This document shows, piece by piece, positions 25,289 to 36,700 of a DNA stretch of 64,000 nucleotides (positions within the stretch are counted from its first letter, which is position 1; the number at the start of each line of letters is the position of its first letter). The position numbers and the translations under genes were made by a program. This DNA is from a bacterium (GTDB taxonomy: Bacteria > UBP15 > UBA6099). The notes under the pieces are model-generated. The model searched no databases. It was not told where the DNA came from and saw nothing but the letters and a program-made list of their open reading frames with translations. The stretch covers positions 1-64,000 of the forward strand of contig JAKQPS010000197.1 in NCBI GenBank assembly GCA_029564595.1. The letters are read 5' to 3'.

Positions 25289-25798
25289 ATGGCGACTAAG
25301 AAAACCACCGCTAAGACCCCTGCGGGCAAACCCGCCGCTAGAGACGCCAAAGCTGCGAAAACAGCTAAAAGCGCGCCCGCCCCGAAGGCGGCGCGCAAAT
25401 CCGTCGAACCTAAAAAATCAGCCCCCGCCAAAACTGCTAAAACAAAGCCCGAGACCGCCGCGCCTGCGGCAAAAAAATCCGCCGCTAAAAAACCCGCGCC
25501 TGAACAACCGGCAAAGAAACCTCCTAAACCTGCTCCTGTAAAAAAGAAAATTGAATCAGCGCCTCCCGCCCCTGCGGCTAAACAGAAAAAAAACTCGTCT
25601 CCCGACGTTCCTTCCGCTCCGGCCCAACCCGCTAAAACCCTCCCCCTTCAGGAAATAGTCGAACTCCGCCGCAAAACCCACCGCGAAATTTTTATGAAAT
25701 GCCTCGAAAAGAAGATTCTTTCCGCCATCGACTCTTGGGACAACGAGGTCGAAGAGCCGGAAATCGAAGCGGAAGAAACCGAAGAAGAAATCGACTGA
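25289..25798 (+). CDS. Lys/Ala/Pro-rich histone-H1-like protein
   Basis: 169 residues in three parts. Residues 1-110 are almost only Lys, Ala, Pro, Thr and Ser with Ala-Lys and Pro-Ala-Lys-Lys repeats, like the H1-type tails of Hc1/AlgP/HctB proteins. Residues ~112-148 form a normal helical segment with Arg-Arg-Lys-Thr-His-Arg-Glu. The last 20 residues are strongly acidic (Glu-rich). The basic part should bind DNA or RNA non-specifically; the acidic tail may moderate that. It has a clear promoter of its own and a terminator-like hairpin after the stop, so it is probably monocistronic. Confidence 0.8.
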   Translation: MATKKTTAKTPAGKPAARDAKAAKTAKSAPAPKAARKSVEPKKSAPAKTAKTKPETAAPAAKKSAAKKPAPEQPAKKPPKPAPVKKKIESAPPAPAAKQKKNSSPDVPSAPAQPAKTLPLQEIVELRRKTHREIFMKCLEKKILSAIDSWDNEVEEPEIEAEETEEEID

Positions 25799-25815
25799 TA
25801 TCCTGTCGCATGAAT

Positions 25816-25846
25816 CCCGAGGAGCAGTTGGTTTCGGGCGCTTTTT
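25816..25846 (+). terminator. intrinsic terminator after the H1-like gene
   Basis: CCCGA (25816-25820) pairs with TCGGG (25834-25838), followed by a run of five T at 25842-25846. The stem is short and the loop long. Confidence 0.5.
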
Positions 25847-25938
25847 ATTATGTCGGAAGCCGATAAGACAACATAGCAACCCGAATCCGCGAAAACCTTC
25901 CGGGTGGCGCCCCAAGTTGCGCTTGGGGGTGTTGAAGC

Positions 25939-25990
25939 ATTTCATCCGCTCTGAAAATCGCTCCCGAATCCTAATGAAGGATTCGGATTC
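25939..25990 (+). repeat. repeat R1, partial copy C (right end only)
   Basis: About 52 bp almost identical to the right end of copy A at 55759-55803, containing the perfect 9-bp arms CCCGAATCC and GGATTCGGA/G around a 7-nt loop. It lies 90 bp upstream of the ECF sigma gene. Just to its left, CCCCAAG/CTTGGGG (25898-25926) forms a further hairpin. Confidence 0.75.
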
Positions 25991-26034
25991 AATCGGTTTT
26001 TGAGCCTAAACGCGGTTATTTTGTATTATCATTT

Positions 26035-26060
26035 AACTTGGGGGCGACGCGCCGCGTCAA
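26035..26060 (+). promoter_or_regulatory. candidate ECF-type promoter (autoregulation)
   Basis: AACTT (26035-26039), 15 bp, then CGTCAA (26055-26060). This is close to the AACTT...GTC layout of many ECF sigma promoters and lies just upstream of a gene for such a factor. Confidence 0.45.
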
Positions 26061-26083
26061 ATCAGTCGAGAGCCGGCGACACT

Positions 26084-26626
26084 ATGATCGACGAAACGCT
26101 GCTGCTACAACGCGTGAAAGCCGGAGACCGGACTGCGTTCGACTCTCTGGTCGATAGATATCACCGCGAGATTTATTTCCTCGCGCTCCGGTTTATGAAA
26201 AATGCCGAAGACGCCGAGGACATAACTCAGCAGGCTTTCTTGCGGGCGTTCGAGAAAATCGACTCGTTCAGGGGCGACGCCGCTTTCAACACTTGGCTGT
26301 ACAGGGTGACGGTGAACCTCTGCAACACCCGCCTGAGAAGCAGGAAGGAAACGGCCGAACTTAACGAAAATACGCGGGACGAGCGCTCGCAAGACGACTC
26401 TCCCTCCGCCGGAATCATCAAACAGGAAGCCGCTTCCGCGGCCTCCGCGGCGGTCGAGTCTCTGCCCGAAAAACAGCGCCTCGCGGTCTCCCTCCGCGTC
26501 TTCAACGAGTTGAGCTACCGGGAGATCGGCGAAATCATCGGGTGCTCGGAACAGACCGCCAAGGTCAACTTTCATTACGGAATGGAAAATCTGAGAAAGA
26601 AGATGAAACAAAATGGAACGATGTGA
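26084..26626 (+). CDS. ECF-family RNA polymerase sigma factor
   Basis: 180 residues from the ATG at 26084 (an ATG at 26000 would add 28 non-family residues). Region 2 has Asp-Arg-Tyr-His-Arg-Glu-Ile-Tyr and Asp-Ala-Glu-Asp-Ile-Thr-Gln-Gln-Ala-Phe; region 4 has Leu-Pro-Glu-Lys-Gln-Arg and the Ser-Tyr-Arg-Glu-Ile-Gly-Glu-Ile helix-turn-helix. It matches RpoE-like ECF factors. It overlaps the next gene, a zinc-finger anti-sigma, by 14 nt, and a Spy-like gene follows, so the operon is an envelope-stress switch. The preceding AACTT-N15-CGTC may be its own promoter. Confidence 0.93.
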   Translation: MIDETLLLQRVKAGDRTAFDSLVDRYHREIYFLALRFMKNAEDAEDITQQAFLRAFEKIDSFRGDAAFNTWLYRVTVNLCNTRLRSRKETAELNENTRDERSQDDSPSAGIIKQEAASAASAAVESLPEKQRLAVSLRVFNELSYREIGEIIGCSEQTAKVNFHYGMENLRKKMKQNGTM

Positions 26627-27344
26627 AGAGCTTGCGGAACTGATAACTCTGCTGGCGGACGGGGCGCTTGAAACCTCCGATTCGGAGCGCGCGGAGCGCC
26701 ACCTGAGAGAGTGCGCGGCCTGCCGGGCCGTTTATGAAGAGACCCGCGCCGCGCTAGCCGCGCTCGCCTCCGCCCCCGCGCTCCCCGAACCTCGGCCCGG
26801 TCTCGCCCGCGACATCGCCGACCGCGCATACCGCGACGCTGCGGCCCGGCGCGGGCGCGCCTCCGGCAGGACGCTCGCATTCAGGCGTTTCGCATCCGCC
26901 GCGCTTGCCGCTTCTCTCGTCCTCGCCGTCGTCTCCGCCGCATACCTGTTCCGACGCGACAGCGGCTTCCCCTTCCGGAGCGCTCCTTCGGAAGCCGTTA
27001 TCCAAGCCGTCTCCGATTCCCTTTCATCTCCTACCCAGCCGGAAGACATCGTTCTGACCGCTCTTGGGGACTTCCCCGGCGAAATCAGCCCGGTGTCGAG
27101 CCTGCCGGACACTCCGGCATCGTCAGACTCTCAGGCCGCGTCGGCGCTTCCCTCCGAACCGGCCTTCCGCGCGCTGGACGCCGACATGGACGCCGTAGAT
27201 AACCAGATGTCTTCCATGTGGGGCGACGAAGCCGATGATTTGTTCTTTGAAATCATCTCGCTCACCGAGGAAGAGGCCGAGGAAATTTACGACCTGCTAG
27301 ACGACAATCAAGGACAATCCGCCCTGCCGCTGGGCGTTTCATAA
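26613..27344 (+). CDS. membrane anti-sigma factor with zinc-finger domain
   Basis: 243 residues. The N-terminus has the zf-HC2 (ZAS) motif, His-Leu-Arg-Glu-Cys-Ala-Ala-Cys (about 29-36), typical of anti-sigma factors that hold an ECF sigma. One transmembrane helix at about 92-112 is followed by a Ser/Pro/acidic domain of about 130 residues that would lie in the periplasm. Loss or proteolysis of that domain should release the sigma factor. It overlaps the sigma gene by 14 nt, which fits 1:1 synthesis. Confidence 0.88.
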   Translation: MERCEELAELITLLADGALETSDSERAERHLRECAACRAVYEETRAALAALASAPALPEPRPGLARDIADRAYRDAAARRGRASGRTLAFRRFASAALAASLVLAVVSAAYLFRRDSGFPFRSAPSEAVIQAVSDSLSSPTQPEDIVLTALGDFPGEISPVSSLPDTPASSDSQAASALPSEPAFRALDADMDAVDNQMSSMWGDEADDLFFEIISLTEEEAEEIYDLLDDNQGQSALPLGVS

Positions 27345-27357
27345 GGAGGAAACTATT

Positions 27358-27972
27358 ATGAAAACTCGACTTTCCATCTTCGCCGCGCTCGCGGCATTCA
27401 TTTTCGCGGCAGCCGCCGCTCTGGCGGTCGAACCGGATCCGCCACCCCCTCCCGGCGGCCCTCACGGCCCCGGCAAAAAGATGATGGAGCGCGCCGAAAA
27501 AGACCCCGCCTTCAGAGAAAAAATCAAAGAGCGCGTCTTCGCCATGATGTCTTGGGAACTCTCTGACGAACTCGAACTTTCCGGCGACACCGAAACCGTC
27601 TTCCTCAAAGAGTTCAAAGCCCATTTCGAAGAGCGACACGCTCTTGCCGAACAACATCATCAGGCCATGAGCCGGCTTTCCGAAATCAACCAGTCCTCCT
27701 CCGGCGTCGACCAGAAAAAAATCAAGGAAGCCCTCGACGTCCTTGAGACCAACCGGAAGAAAATGCTCGACTCCGAGGAGAAATTTTTCGACCGCGTCAA
27801 AGAAATCCTGACCCCCGAACAACAGGCCAGATTCGTCGTCGCTTGGCCCCTCGTCCAGCGAAACCTTATCGAAAAACTAAGAGGCGAAAAAAACAGGCGC
27901 ATGATGGGCGACGAGCAACCATCTCCCGGCAAAGGCAAACTGAAAAAAGGCGCCAAAACAAGCTCCGAATAG
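27358..27972 (+). CDS. Spy/CpxP-like periplasmic protein
   Basis: 204 residues with a cleavable signal (to about Ala-Leu-Ala, 21-23), a Pro/Gly segment, then a long helical domain rich in Glu, Lys and Met. Leu-Thr-Pro-Glu-Gln-Gln-Ala-Arg-Phe is the LTxxQ-type motif of the Spy/CpxP/ZraP group, which are periplasmic chaperones or stress sensors. It follows the anti-sigma gene by 13 nt with AAGGAGG, completing a sigma/anti-sigma/effector operon. It may feed back on signalling. Confidence 0.8.
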   Translation: MKTRLSIFAALAAFIFAAAAALAVEPDPPPPPGGPHGPGKKMMERAEKDPAFREKIKERVFAMMSWELSDELELSGDTETVFLKEFKAHFEERHALAEQHHQAMSRLSEINQSSSGVDQKKIKEALDVLETNRKKMLDSEEKFFDRVKEILTPEQQARFVVAWPLVQRNLIEKLRGEKNRRMMGDEQPSPGKGKLKKGAKTSSE

Positions 27973-28031
27973 AAACTAACCCTTTCAGCGCCTCCGGCGG
28001 CCAAAAGACAAACAAAAACTTAAGACAAAGA

Positions 28032-28065
28032 CCAAAGAGAAACTTTTGAAAAAGTTTCTCTTTGG
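28032..28065 (+). terminator. terminator hairpin after the sigma/Spy operon
   Basis: CCAAAGAGAAACTTTT pairs with AAAGTTTCTCTTTGG around a 2-3 nt loop. The stem is very stable, but there is only a short U-run, so it may act mainly as an mRNA end-protecting hairpin. Confidence 0.6.
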
Positions 28066-28417
28066 AATCTCTTCAAAACGTTTCAATGGTCGTCGGCAGC
28101 AGAATCGCTGTCGCGCTTCCCTCCCGACGCCTCATGTAATATCGTAATCGTAGGGGCGGGGCTTGCCCCCGCCCTTTTAACATTTCGGGCGACCGCAAGG
28201 GTCGCTCCTGCGGTTGCGGTTACGCAACGCATGATGTGAAATCGTTTATGTGCAAGATTCCACTGAAAACCTTTTCCAGAATCTTTTCATTGACACGCGC
28301 CAAAGGCGGAGGCGAAGCTCCGCCTTTGGCGCCAGCATGAAAAGTTTTGAAAGGGATTTTAAGGAAAAACTTTTTCAAAAGTTTTCCCTTTATGAACACA
28401 AAAGCATTTAAAAAACA

Positions 28418-28448
28418 AAAGAGAAACTTTCAATGAAAGTTTCTCTTT
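28418..28448 (-). terminator. intrinsic terminator after gyrA
   Basis: AAAGAGAAACTTTCA and TGAAAGTTTCTCTTT form a 15-bp perfect stem with a minimal loop, flanked by A-runs on the left and T-runs on the right, so it can stop transcription from either side. It lies 18 nt after the gyrA stop. Confidence 0.8.
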
Positions 28449-28465
28449 TTTTCAAACAGCTTGGG

Positions 28466-30985
28466 TTATTCTTCCGTGTCTTCCACTTCGTCGCCGGGTT
28501 CAGGCGCGCATGCGTTGACGGAGGCGACGGTGTCGTCGTAGTCCTCCTCTTTGAAGACCTCGAAGGCGACGACTTTGTCGCTTTCGTCCATGCGCATGAG
28601 GCGGACGCCCTGAGTGCTGCGGCCGATTGTGGCGGAGATGGTTCTGACGGGCACGCGGATGATGATGCCTTTTTCGGATATCATCATCAGTTCGTCTTCC
28701 ACGCCCGCGACCGCGATGCCCACGACATCGCCGTTGCGTTCGCTCACCTTTATGTTAAGGATGCCTTTTCCGCCCCTGTTCTGGCCTCTGTAGTATTTCA
28801 AGAGCGTGCGTTTGCCGTAGCCGTTTTCGCAGACTGCCAGCATGGCTTTGTCGTCGTCCACTATGCTCGCGCCGACGACCTCGTCGCTGCGGTTGAGCAT
28901 GATGCCGCGCACGCCCGCCGCGCCTCTGCCCATCGCCCTGACGTCGGACTCCTTGAACCTTATGCTGAGGCCCTTCCTAGTGCCAATCACGACCTCGCGC
29001 TCTCCGTTCGATATGATGACATATCGCAACTCGTCGCCCTGCCTGAGCGTTATCGCCTTGATGCCGCCCTTGCGCTGGGTGTCGTATTCGCTAAGCTTGG
29101 TCTTTTTCACAAGGCCGTCCTTGGTGATCATCATCAGATAATGCTCGTCGTCGAACTCTTTGATCGGGATGACGGCGGTGATTCTTTCCGCAGGAGCGAG
29201 TTGCAGGAGGTTGACCAGCGGGATGCCCTTCGCGGTGCGGCTCGCCTGAGGAAGCTGGTACGCCTTCATCCGGTATATTTGGCCCCTGTTCGAGAAGAAC
29301 AGGATGATGTCGTGACTGCAGGTGACGAAGAGATGTTTGACGATGTCCTCGGATTTCTTGGTGAGGCCGATGACGCCGCGCCCGCCCCGGCCCTGCGTGC
29401 GGTAGGTGTCGACCGGCAGCCGTTTGACCCAGCCGTCTCGCGTGACGGTGATGACGACGTCCTCGCGCTGGATGAGGTCCTCGATGTCTATCTCTGCTCC
29501 GCCGACCACTATCCGGGTGCGCCTCTTCTCTCCGTATTTCTCCTTTATCTCCGTCAGTTCCTTGACGATGATGGCGTCGACTTTTCTTGGATTGGCAAGT
29601 ATGTCCTCAAGCTCCGCGATTTTTTTGATCAGTTCGGCGTACTCGTCAAGTATGGCTTTCTGTTCGAGGCTGGTGAGTTTCTGCAGCCGCAGGTCGAGTA
29701 TGGCCTGCGCCTGAATCTCAGAAAGCTCGAAGCGTTTCATGAGGGTCTCGCGGGCCGTCGCCACATCCTTGCTCTTCTTGATTATGGCGATGACCTCGTC
29801 GATGTTCTGGAGCGCGATGCGAAGGCCTTCGAGGATGTGGGCGCGGGCCTTCGCCTTGTCCAGCTCGAACTGGGTGCGGCGGCGCACGACGTCCCGCCTG
29901 TGCTCGATGAAATATTCGAGCATCTCTTTCAGAGCCAGCGTCTTCGGCTCGTTGTTCACGAGCGCCAGCATGATTATGCTGAACGTCGTCTGCATCTGCG
30001 TGTGCTTCATTATAAGGTTCTGAATGACGTACGGGTTGGCGTCTTTTTTCAGCTCGATTATTACGCGGATGCCGCCCCGGTCGGATTCGTCGCGGATATC
30101 GGATATGCCTTCGATTTTCTTGCCGCGCACGAGATCCGCCAGCCCCTCGATCATGTTGCTTTTGTTCACCATGTATGGAATCTCGGTGATGACGAGGCGC
30201 TGCTTGCCCGTCTTTGTTTCCTCCGGCTCGATTTTGCCTCTCAGAGTGACCTTGCCCCTGCCGGTCAGGTACGCGTCCTTGATCCCCTGTTTGCCGACAA
30301 TCTCGCCATAGGTCGGGAAGTCCGGGCCTTTGATCATCTTTATGAGTTTCTCAGGCTCGATCTCCGGCTCCTCGACGACCGCTATGGTGGCGTCCACCAC
30401 TTCCTGCAGGTTGTGGGGAGGGATGCTGGTGGCCATGCCGACGGCGATGCCCGACGAGCCGTTCACCAGCAGGTTCGGGTATCTGGCCGGAAGCGCCAGC
30501 GGCTCTTTCTCCGTGCCTTCGTAGTTGTCCACGAAGTCGACGGTGTTCATCTTGATATCCGTCAGCAGTTCCATTGCAAGCTTGTCGAGCCGGGCTTCGG
30601 TGTACCTGTATGCCGCCGCGTTGTCGCCATCGATGGAGCCGAAGTTGCCGTGGCCGTTGACGAGCGTGTGGCGCATGTTGAAGTCCTGAGCCATCCTGAC
30701 GAGGGCGTCGTATATGGCCGAGTCGCCGTGGGGATGGAAGCGGCCCATGACGTCGCCGACGATCTTCGCCGATTTCCTGTGCTTTGCGCCCGGAGTCAGT
30801 CCGAGGTCGCTCATGGTGTACAGTATCCTGCGGTGCACGGGTTTCAGCCCGTCTTTGACGTCGGGCAGCGCGCGCCCCACTATGACGCTCATGGCGTAGT
30901 TGATGTACGCAGTCTTCATTTGCTCTTCAACCGGCGCGTCCACCACTGTCGAGCTGTCTTCGTATTCTTCTCTCTTCTTGGTCAT
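28466..30985 (-). CDS. gyrA: DNA gyrase subunit A
   Basis: 839 residues, full length. The catalytic tyrosine is Tyr128 in Ala-Ala-Tyr-Arg-Tyr-Thr-Glu. The GyrA box that separates gyrase from topoisomerase IV is present as Gln-Arg-Lys-Gly-Gly in the C-terminal propeller. Ser89 and Asp93 (E. coli Ser83/Asp87) are the quinolone-sensitive residues. With GyrB it introduces negative supercoils. It starts 66 nt downstream of gyrB on the same strand, so the pair is an operon. The C-terminus is acidic, as usual. Confidence 0.97.
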   Translation of the reverse strand: MTKKREEYEDSSTVVDAPVEEQMKTAYINYAMSVIVGRALPDVKDGLKPVHRRILYTMSDLGLTPGAKHRKSAKIVGDVMGRFHPHGDSAIYDALVRMAQDFNMRHTLVNGHGNFGSIDGDNAAAYRYTEARLDKLAMELLTDIKMNTVDFVDNYEGTEKEPLALPARYPNLLVNGSSGIAVGMATSIPPHNLQEVVDATIAVVEEPEIEPEKLIKMIKGPDFPTYGEIVGKQGIKDAYLTGRGKVTLRGKIEPEETKTGKQRLVITEIPYMVNKSNMIEGLADLVRGKKIEGISDIRDESDRGGIRVIIELKKDANPYVIQNLIMKHTQMQTTFSIIMLALVNNEPKTLALKEMLEYFIEHRRDVVRRRTQFELDKAKARAHILEGLRIALQNIDEVIAIIKKSKDVATARETLMKRFELSEIQAQAILDLRLQKLTSLEQKAILDEYAELIKKIAELEDILANPRKVDAIIVKELTEIKEKYGEKRRTRIVVGGAEIDIEDLIQREDVVITVTRDGWVKRLPVDTYRTQGRGGRGVIGLTKKSEDIVKHLFVTCSHDIILFFSNRGQIYRMKAYQLPQASRTAKGIPLVNLLQLAPAERITAVIPIKEFDDEHYLMMITKDGLVKKTKLSEYDTQRKGGIKAITLRQGDELRYVIISNGEREVVIGTRKGLSIRFKESDVRAMGRGAAGVRGIMLNRSDEVVGASIVDDDKAMLAVCENGYGKRTLLKYYRGQNRGGKGILNIKVSERNGDVVGIAVAGVEDELMMISEKGIIIRVPVRTISATIGRSTQGVRLMRMDESDKVVAFEVFKEEDYDDTVASVNACAPEPGDEVEDTEE

Positions 30986-31050
30986 CTCTCGGATTTATCC
31001 TTTCAGTTCGGTTCGCTGTTTTTCATCGCTCCGCCGGCGGCGGCGCGTCG

Positions 31051-33280
<2,230 letters not shown>

Positions 33281-35770
33281 TCAGCGGGCGATTTCGCGCA
33301 GGTATTTGAATATGTGGAATTTGCGTTCTATAAGGATGGCGAGCACACCGATCACGGCGGCCGGGCCGGCAAGAACGAACAGGATGGTTCCCGACACGCC
33401 CAGCGCCATCAGACACACGAATATCTTCCACGCGTTGAACAGCAGGAATGAGACCGGCAGCGACACTCGGAAGAATGCGGCGAGCGCGAATGTTATATCG
33501 GGAAGGCTCACGGCTGCCGTTAGCGCCAGCAGGGAATAAAACTCCGCGCCGGGCATGAAGAAGCTTAGCAGCGTGGTGTTGAAGAACCAGAACCATATCA
33601 ACGACGCGTAAGTGATCAAGAACAGCGTGAACTCGTTTCTGAAGACGCGGGAAATGAGGATGAGGAAGGGCATGTCGATGGAGCCGAGCAGGACGCGCGG
33701 CGCGCTTCTGAAGAAACGGTTGAACAGCACCGCCCAGCTAAGGGCGGTGAAAAGCGTCGCGTAGAACACTGCAAGAGTCGGCGAGGGATAGGCCGACACG
33801 AAGCCTTTGGGATCGTAAGCGAGTTTGGAAATGACGGACGGGTTCAGCGCCAGAAACAAAGCGGAGAAGGCTATCCACAGCAGAGCGAAGCTTTTTGAGA
33901 TGGTGGTGATGGGGGTGCGCAGGCGGGCTACGGGGATTTCAGGTCTGACGTTTTCCTTAATATACGTCGCCAGAGCGCCGAAGGCGAGTTTTTCCCGCCT
34001 TTCGATGGTCATCAGCCCTGTGCGTCGCATGAAGGGGTCCGAGCCGTAAAAGATGCCGGGGTCTCGGTGGTCGTTCAGGGTGGAGACAACCCAGCCGCTG
34101 TCGCGCTCGTTGGCGTCGAGCCTTTCGACCAAGTCGAGAATGGCAACGGCCTGATTTTCCTCAGTGCCGGGAGCGCCGGCTTGGCGGGAGCCTGCGGAGC
34201 GGAACGCGGCCGCGCCGGGGAGAAACACGACGCGGGGGATATTGAGGGCCGCCGCCGCGTCTACGGCGGCTTCCACGCGTTCGGGGGATTTCACGTCGGG
34301 TTCGACCGCCAGAAAGTCCACGATGTCGGCGCAGGTTTCGCGCGAGGGGTCGGAGGTGGAGATATAAACCGGGCGGGCGTCGAGGCCGCGGGCTATGGCG
34401 GCCATGCGTTCGACGAACCAGCGGGCCTCGCTGGTGTCGCTCTCAATTCTGGCGGCCAGCCCCCACGCCAGAAGGCAGGCCCGGTTGCGGTCGCGCAACA
34501 CCATCTCGCGCAACTGTGTCTCGGCGGCCTGTTGGTAGCCGGGATCGCTCAGGTCGAGCGCCAGCGTCCTCCACACGGGTATCTCCTGAAGGACTAACAG
34601 CCCCATCCTGTCGCAAAGCTCCAGCGCCTTCCTGTGCGCCGGCATGGGGCCGAACCGCACGGCGTTGAACCCGGCGGACTTGACCGCTTCGAGGTCTTTC
34701 TTCAGCGCGTCCGCGGACAGGGACGCCCCGCGCGCCGGGGAGTCGCTTAGGACGGAAGCTCCGCGAAGCCTTATCGATTTTCCATTCAGCAACAATCCGT
34801 CCGGCCCCGCCTCGAAGCTCCGCACTCCGAATTTAAAGTTCAGCTCGTCGCCGCCCGGCTCCGCCACGCTCACCCGGCATCTGTACAGCGCCGGGTTGTC
34901 CGGCTCCCACAGGGACACGAACTGGGCGCGGAACCTGTGCTGCAGCGTCTGCATCGTCCAGCCTTCGACGACGTGCTCGTGTATCACCGCGCCCTGCGGC
35001 GAATATACCTGTATGGAATAGTTCCTCGGCTCAAGTTTCGGGTTGTGTATCTTCGCGATGAAAGCGATATCGGCGCGGCCCTTGAGGTCCGGCTCGGAAT
35101 AGATATAGATGTCGTCTATGTGTATAGGGGCGCGGGTTTCGAGATAGACCTCGCGAAGAAGGCCCCCGTCGTTGCTCCAGCCTACCACGTTAGGCACAGT
35201 GGACCTGCTCAACGAGTTGTCCACCGCGATCTCAATCTCGTGGTCGCCGCCGTCGGCGAAGAAGTCGGCCACATCGAACTCGAAGGGCGTGAAGCCGCCC
35301 GTGTGCGTTCCCACAAGTTTGCCGTCGATGTAAACCTGAGTGAAGTAGTTTGCGCCGCGGAAGCGGAGAAAAAGGCTGCCGAAGGACCATTCGGAAGGAA
35401 CGCGCGCGATGCGCCGGTATCTGGCTTTTCCGGTGTAATATTTCAGGCCGGGCACGGAGTTCCAAGGTTTCGGAACGTCGAGCCGCCGCCACCTTTTTTC
35501 CCGCTCTATCCTGAACTCCCACGGGCCGTTCAGCCAGATGACTTTACGGGACGGGTTCGAGAGGTCCTCGATAGGCTCGGCGGGGGAAGAGTCGTCGGAG
35601 GAGAAGTCGGGGCTGGGAGCGGCCCAAGAAAGCCCGATAAGGAGAGCCACAGGCGGAGCCAGCAGCGCCGCGCTCTGCCAGAAGCCCAGTCCGGGCGCGA
35701 TGGAAAGCCCGGCCGCCGCCGCCAGATATGCCGCAAACCATGTAAGTGAAAGCGCGTGTTTTCTATGCAT
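33281..35770 (-). CDS. membrane protein with catalytically dead GH2-like domain
   Basis: 829 residues. Two N-terminal hydrophobic helices (about 9-49), then a GH2 architecture: sugar-binding jelly roll (70-215), Ig-like domain (~220-320) and TIM barrel (~325-575; Leu-Cys-Asp-Arg-Met-Gly-Leu-Leu-Val-Leu). The acid/base site, normally Trp-x-x-x-Asn-Glu, reads Trp-Gly-Leu-Ala-Ala440-Arg441; the nucleophile strand reads Val-Val-Phe-Leu-Pro518-Gly with no Glu. About six transmembrane helices follow (from ~620). It therefore probably binds rather than cuts glycans. It overlaps the methyltransferase gene by 8 nt. Confidence 0.85.
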   Translation of the reverse strand: MHRKHALSLTWFAAYLAAAAGLSIAPGLGFWQSAALLAPPVALLIGLSWAAPSPDFSSDDSSPAEPIEDLSNPSRKVIWLNGPWEFRIEREKRWRRLDVPKPWNSVPGLKYYTGKARYRRIARVPSEWSFGSLFLRFRGANYFTQVYIDGKLVGTHTGGFTPFEFDVADFFADGGDHEIEIAVDNSLSRSTVPNVVGWSNDGGLLREVYLETRAPIHIDDIYIYSEPDLKGRADIAFIAKIHNPKLEPRNYSIQVYSPQGAVIHEHVVEGWTMQTLQHRFRAQFVSLWEPDNPALYRCRVSVAEPGGDELNFKFGVRSFEAGPDGLLLNGKSIRLRGASVLSDSPARGASLSADALKKDLEAVKSAGFNAVRFGPMPAHRKALELCDRMGLLVLQEIPVWRTLALDLSDPGYQQAAETQLREMVLRDRNRACLLAWGLAARIESDTSEARWFVERMAAIARGLDARPVYISTSDPSRETCADIVDFLAVEPDVKSPERVEAAVDAAAALNIPRVVFLPGAAAFRSAGSRQAGAPGTEENQAVAILDLVERLDANERDSGWVVSTLNDHRDPGIFYGSDPFMRRTGLMTIERREKLAFGALATYIKENVRPEIPVARLRTPITTISKSFALLWIAFSALFLALNPSVISKLAYDPKGFVSAYPSPTLAVFYATLFTALSWAVLFNRFFRSAPRVLLGSIDMPFLILISRVFRNEFTLFLITYASLIWFWFFNTTLLSFFMPGAEFYSLLALTAAVSLPDITFALAAFFRVSLPVSFLLFNAWKIFVCLMALGVSGTILFVLAGPAAVIGVLAILIERKFHIFKYLREIAR

Positions 35771-36614
35771 CGAGCAGGTTTTTTCTATAGTCCCTGATGT
35801 AGGCCGAACAGAACGGGTCCTTGTCGGTCAAAGCCAGCGCCGCGCGGAGAGCCGACCTCAGTTTTACGTCCGTCGGGTCCATTATCGCCGAGTCCAAACC
35901 GGAGGCGATAAGCATCGCCAGATATGTCCTGTTCAGCAGATGCCGGGCGGGAAGACCGTGGGAAACATTCGTCAGCCCGCACGTGATGTGAATGCCCGGA
36001 AACTCGTCCCTCAACGCGCGGACCGCCTTGAGTATCCCCGCCGCGAGCGCCGGGTTTACTCCAGCGGGCATTATCAGCGGGTCGGCGAAAATCCGCTCTT
36101 GCGGAACGCCGTCGGAGACCAGCCGTTTCACAAGCGCCCTGCCCGTATCGATCCTTTTCGCCGCGTCTTCCGGCATTCCGGAGTCGTCCATCAGCAGCGC
36201 CACCACCGAAGCATTGTGTTTGACCGCCACCGGCAGGACTCCGTCGTATTTGTCTTTTTCGGCGGACAGGGAATTGAGCAGCAGCCACGGAGAGCCGTCG
36301 GGTTCGAGTCCGTTTTCCGGCGGCGGGCCGCTTCGTTTGGACGAGATTTTCGCCGCGGCTTCTTCGAGCAGAGACGGGTTCGCCGAATCGACGCACAGAG
36401 GTTTGTCCGTCGCGCCCGCCACGATATCAATCAGCCAGTCGAGGTTCGCCCTTTCCTCGTCCGGCCTAGTGCCGCCGTTCACGTCGATAAGCGACGCGCC
36501 TGCGGACGCCTGCGCGATTGCCTCCGCTTTTATCGCTTCGGCGTCTCTCTTCTCTATAGCCTCGCGGATGTTTTTCCTTGTGGCGTTTATTCTTTCTGCT
36601 ATGGTTATGAACAA
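35763..36614 (-). CDS. pterin-binding (methyltetrahydrofolate) methyltransferase
   Basis: 283 residues. I choose the TTG at 36614: it has AGGAG 10 nt upstream and begins at the family's conserved Ile-Ala-Glu-Arg-Ile-Asn-Ala-Thr-Arg-Lys, while an ATG at 36659 adds 15 unrelated residues. Asp-Val-Asn-Gly-Gly-Thr-Arg (active Asn), Asp-Ser-Ala-Asn-Pro and Gly-Leu-Thr-Asn-Val-Ser-His-Gly are those of the DHPS-like barrel in MtrH/AcsE/MetH-type enzymes moving methyl between tetrahydrofolate and a corrinoid. No corrinoid protein is nearby. It is the first gene of a two-gene operon with a strong promoter. Confidence 0.85.
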   Translation of the reverse strand: MFITIAERINATRKNIREAIEKRDAEAIKAEAIAQASAGASLIDVNGGTRPDEERANLDWLIDIVAGATDKPLCVDSANPSLLEEAAAKISSKRSGPPPENGLEPDGSPWLLLNSLSAEKDKYDGVLPVAVKHNASVVALLMDDSGMPEDAAKRIDTGRALVKRLVSDGVPQERIFADPLIMPAGVNPALAAGILKAVRALRDEFPGIHITCGLTNVSHGLPARHLLNRTYLAMLIASGLDSAIMDPTDVKLRSALRAALALTDKDPFCSAYIRDYRKNLLDA

Positions 36615-36667
36615 AACGAGGCGGCTCCTTTGCAGGCCCGGAAAAACGCTTCCGGGCAAGTTTCAGT

Positions 36668-36696
36668 ATTCTATTTTATTACATATACAGTGTCAA
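36668..36696 (-). promoter_or_regulatory. sigma-70 promoter of the methyltransferase/GH2-like operon
   Basis: On the minus strand TTGACA (36696-36691), a 17-bp spacer and TAGAAT (36673-36668); only one base differs from consensus. Confidence 0.72.
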
Positions 36697-36700
36697 TAAA

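Larger units (their letters stand above)
27973..28465. other. palindrome-dense intergenic region, no gene
   Basis: 493 bp between the convergent Spy-like and gyrA genes with no believable coding sequence. It holds at least six inverted repeats: 28032-28065, the GGGGC/GCCCC type near 28153-28174, GGGCGACC/GGGTCGCTC near 28188-28208, a near-perfect 36-bp palindrome near 28299-28334, GGAAAAAC/GTTTTCC near 28362-28390, and 28418-28448. The first and last share the arm AGAGAAACTTT. Confidence 0.75.
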
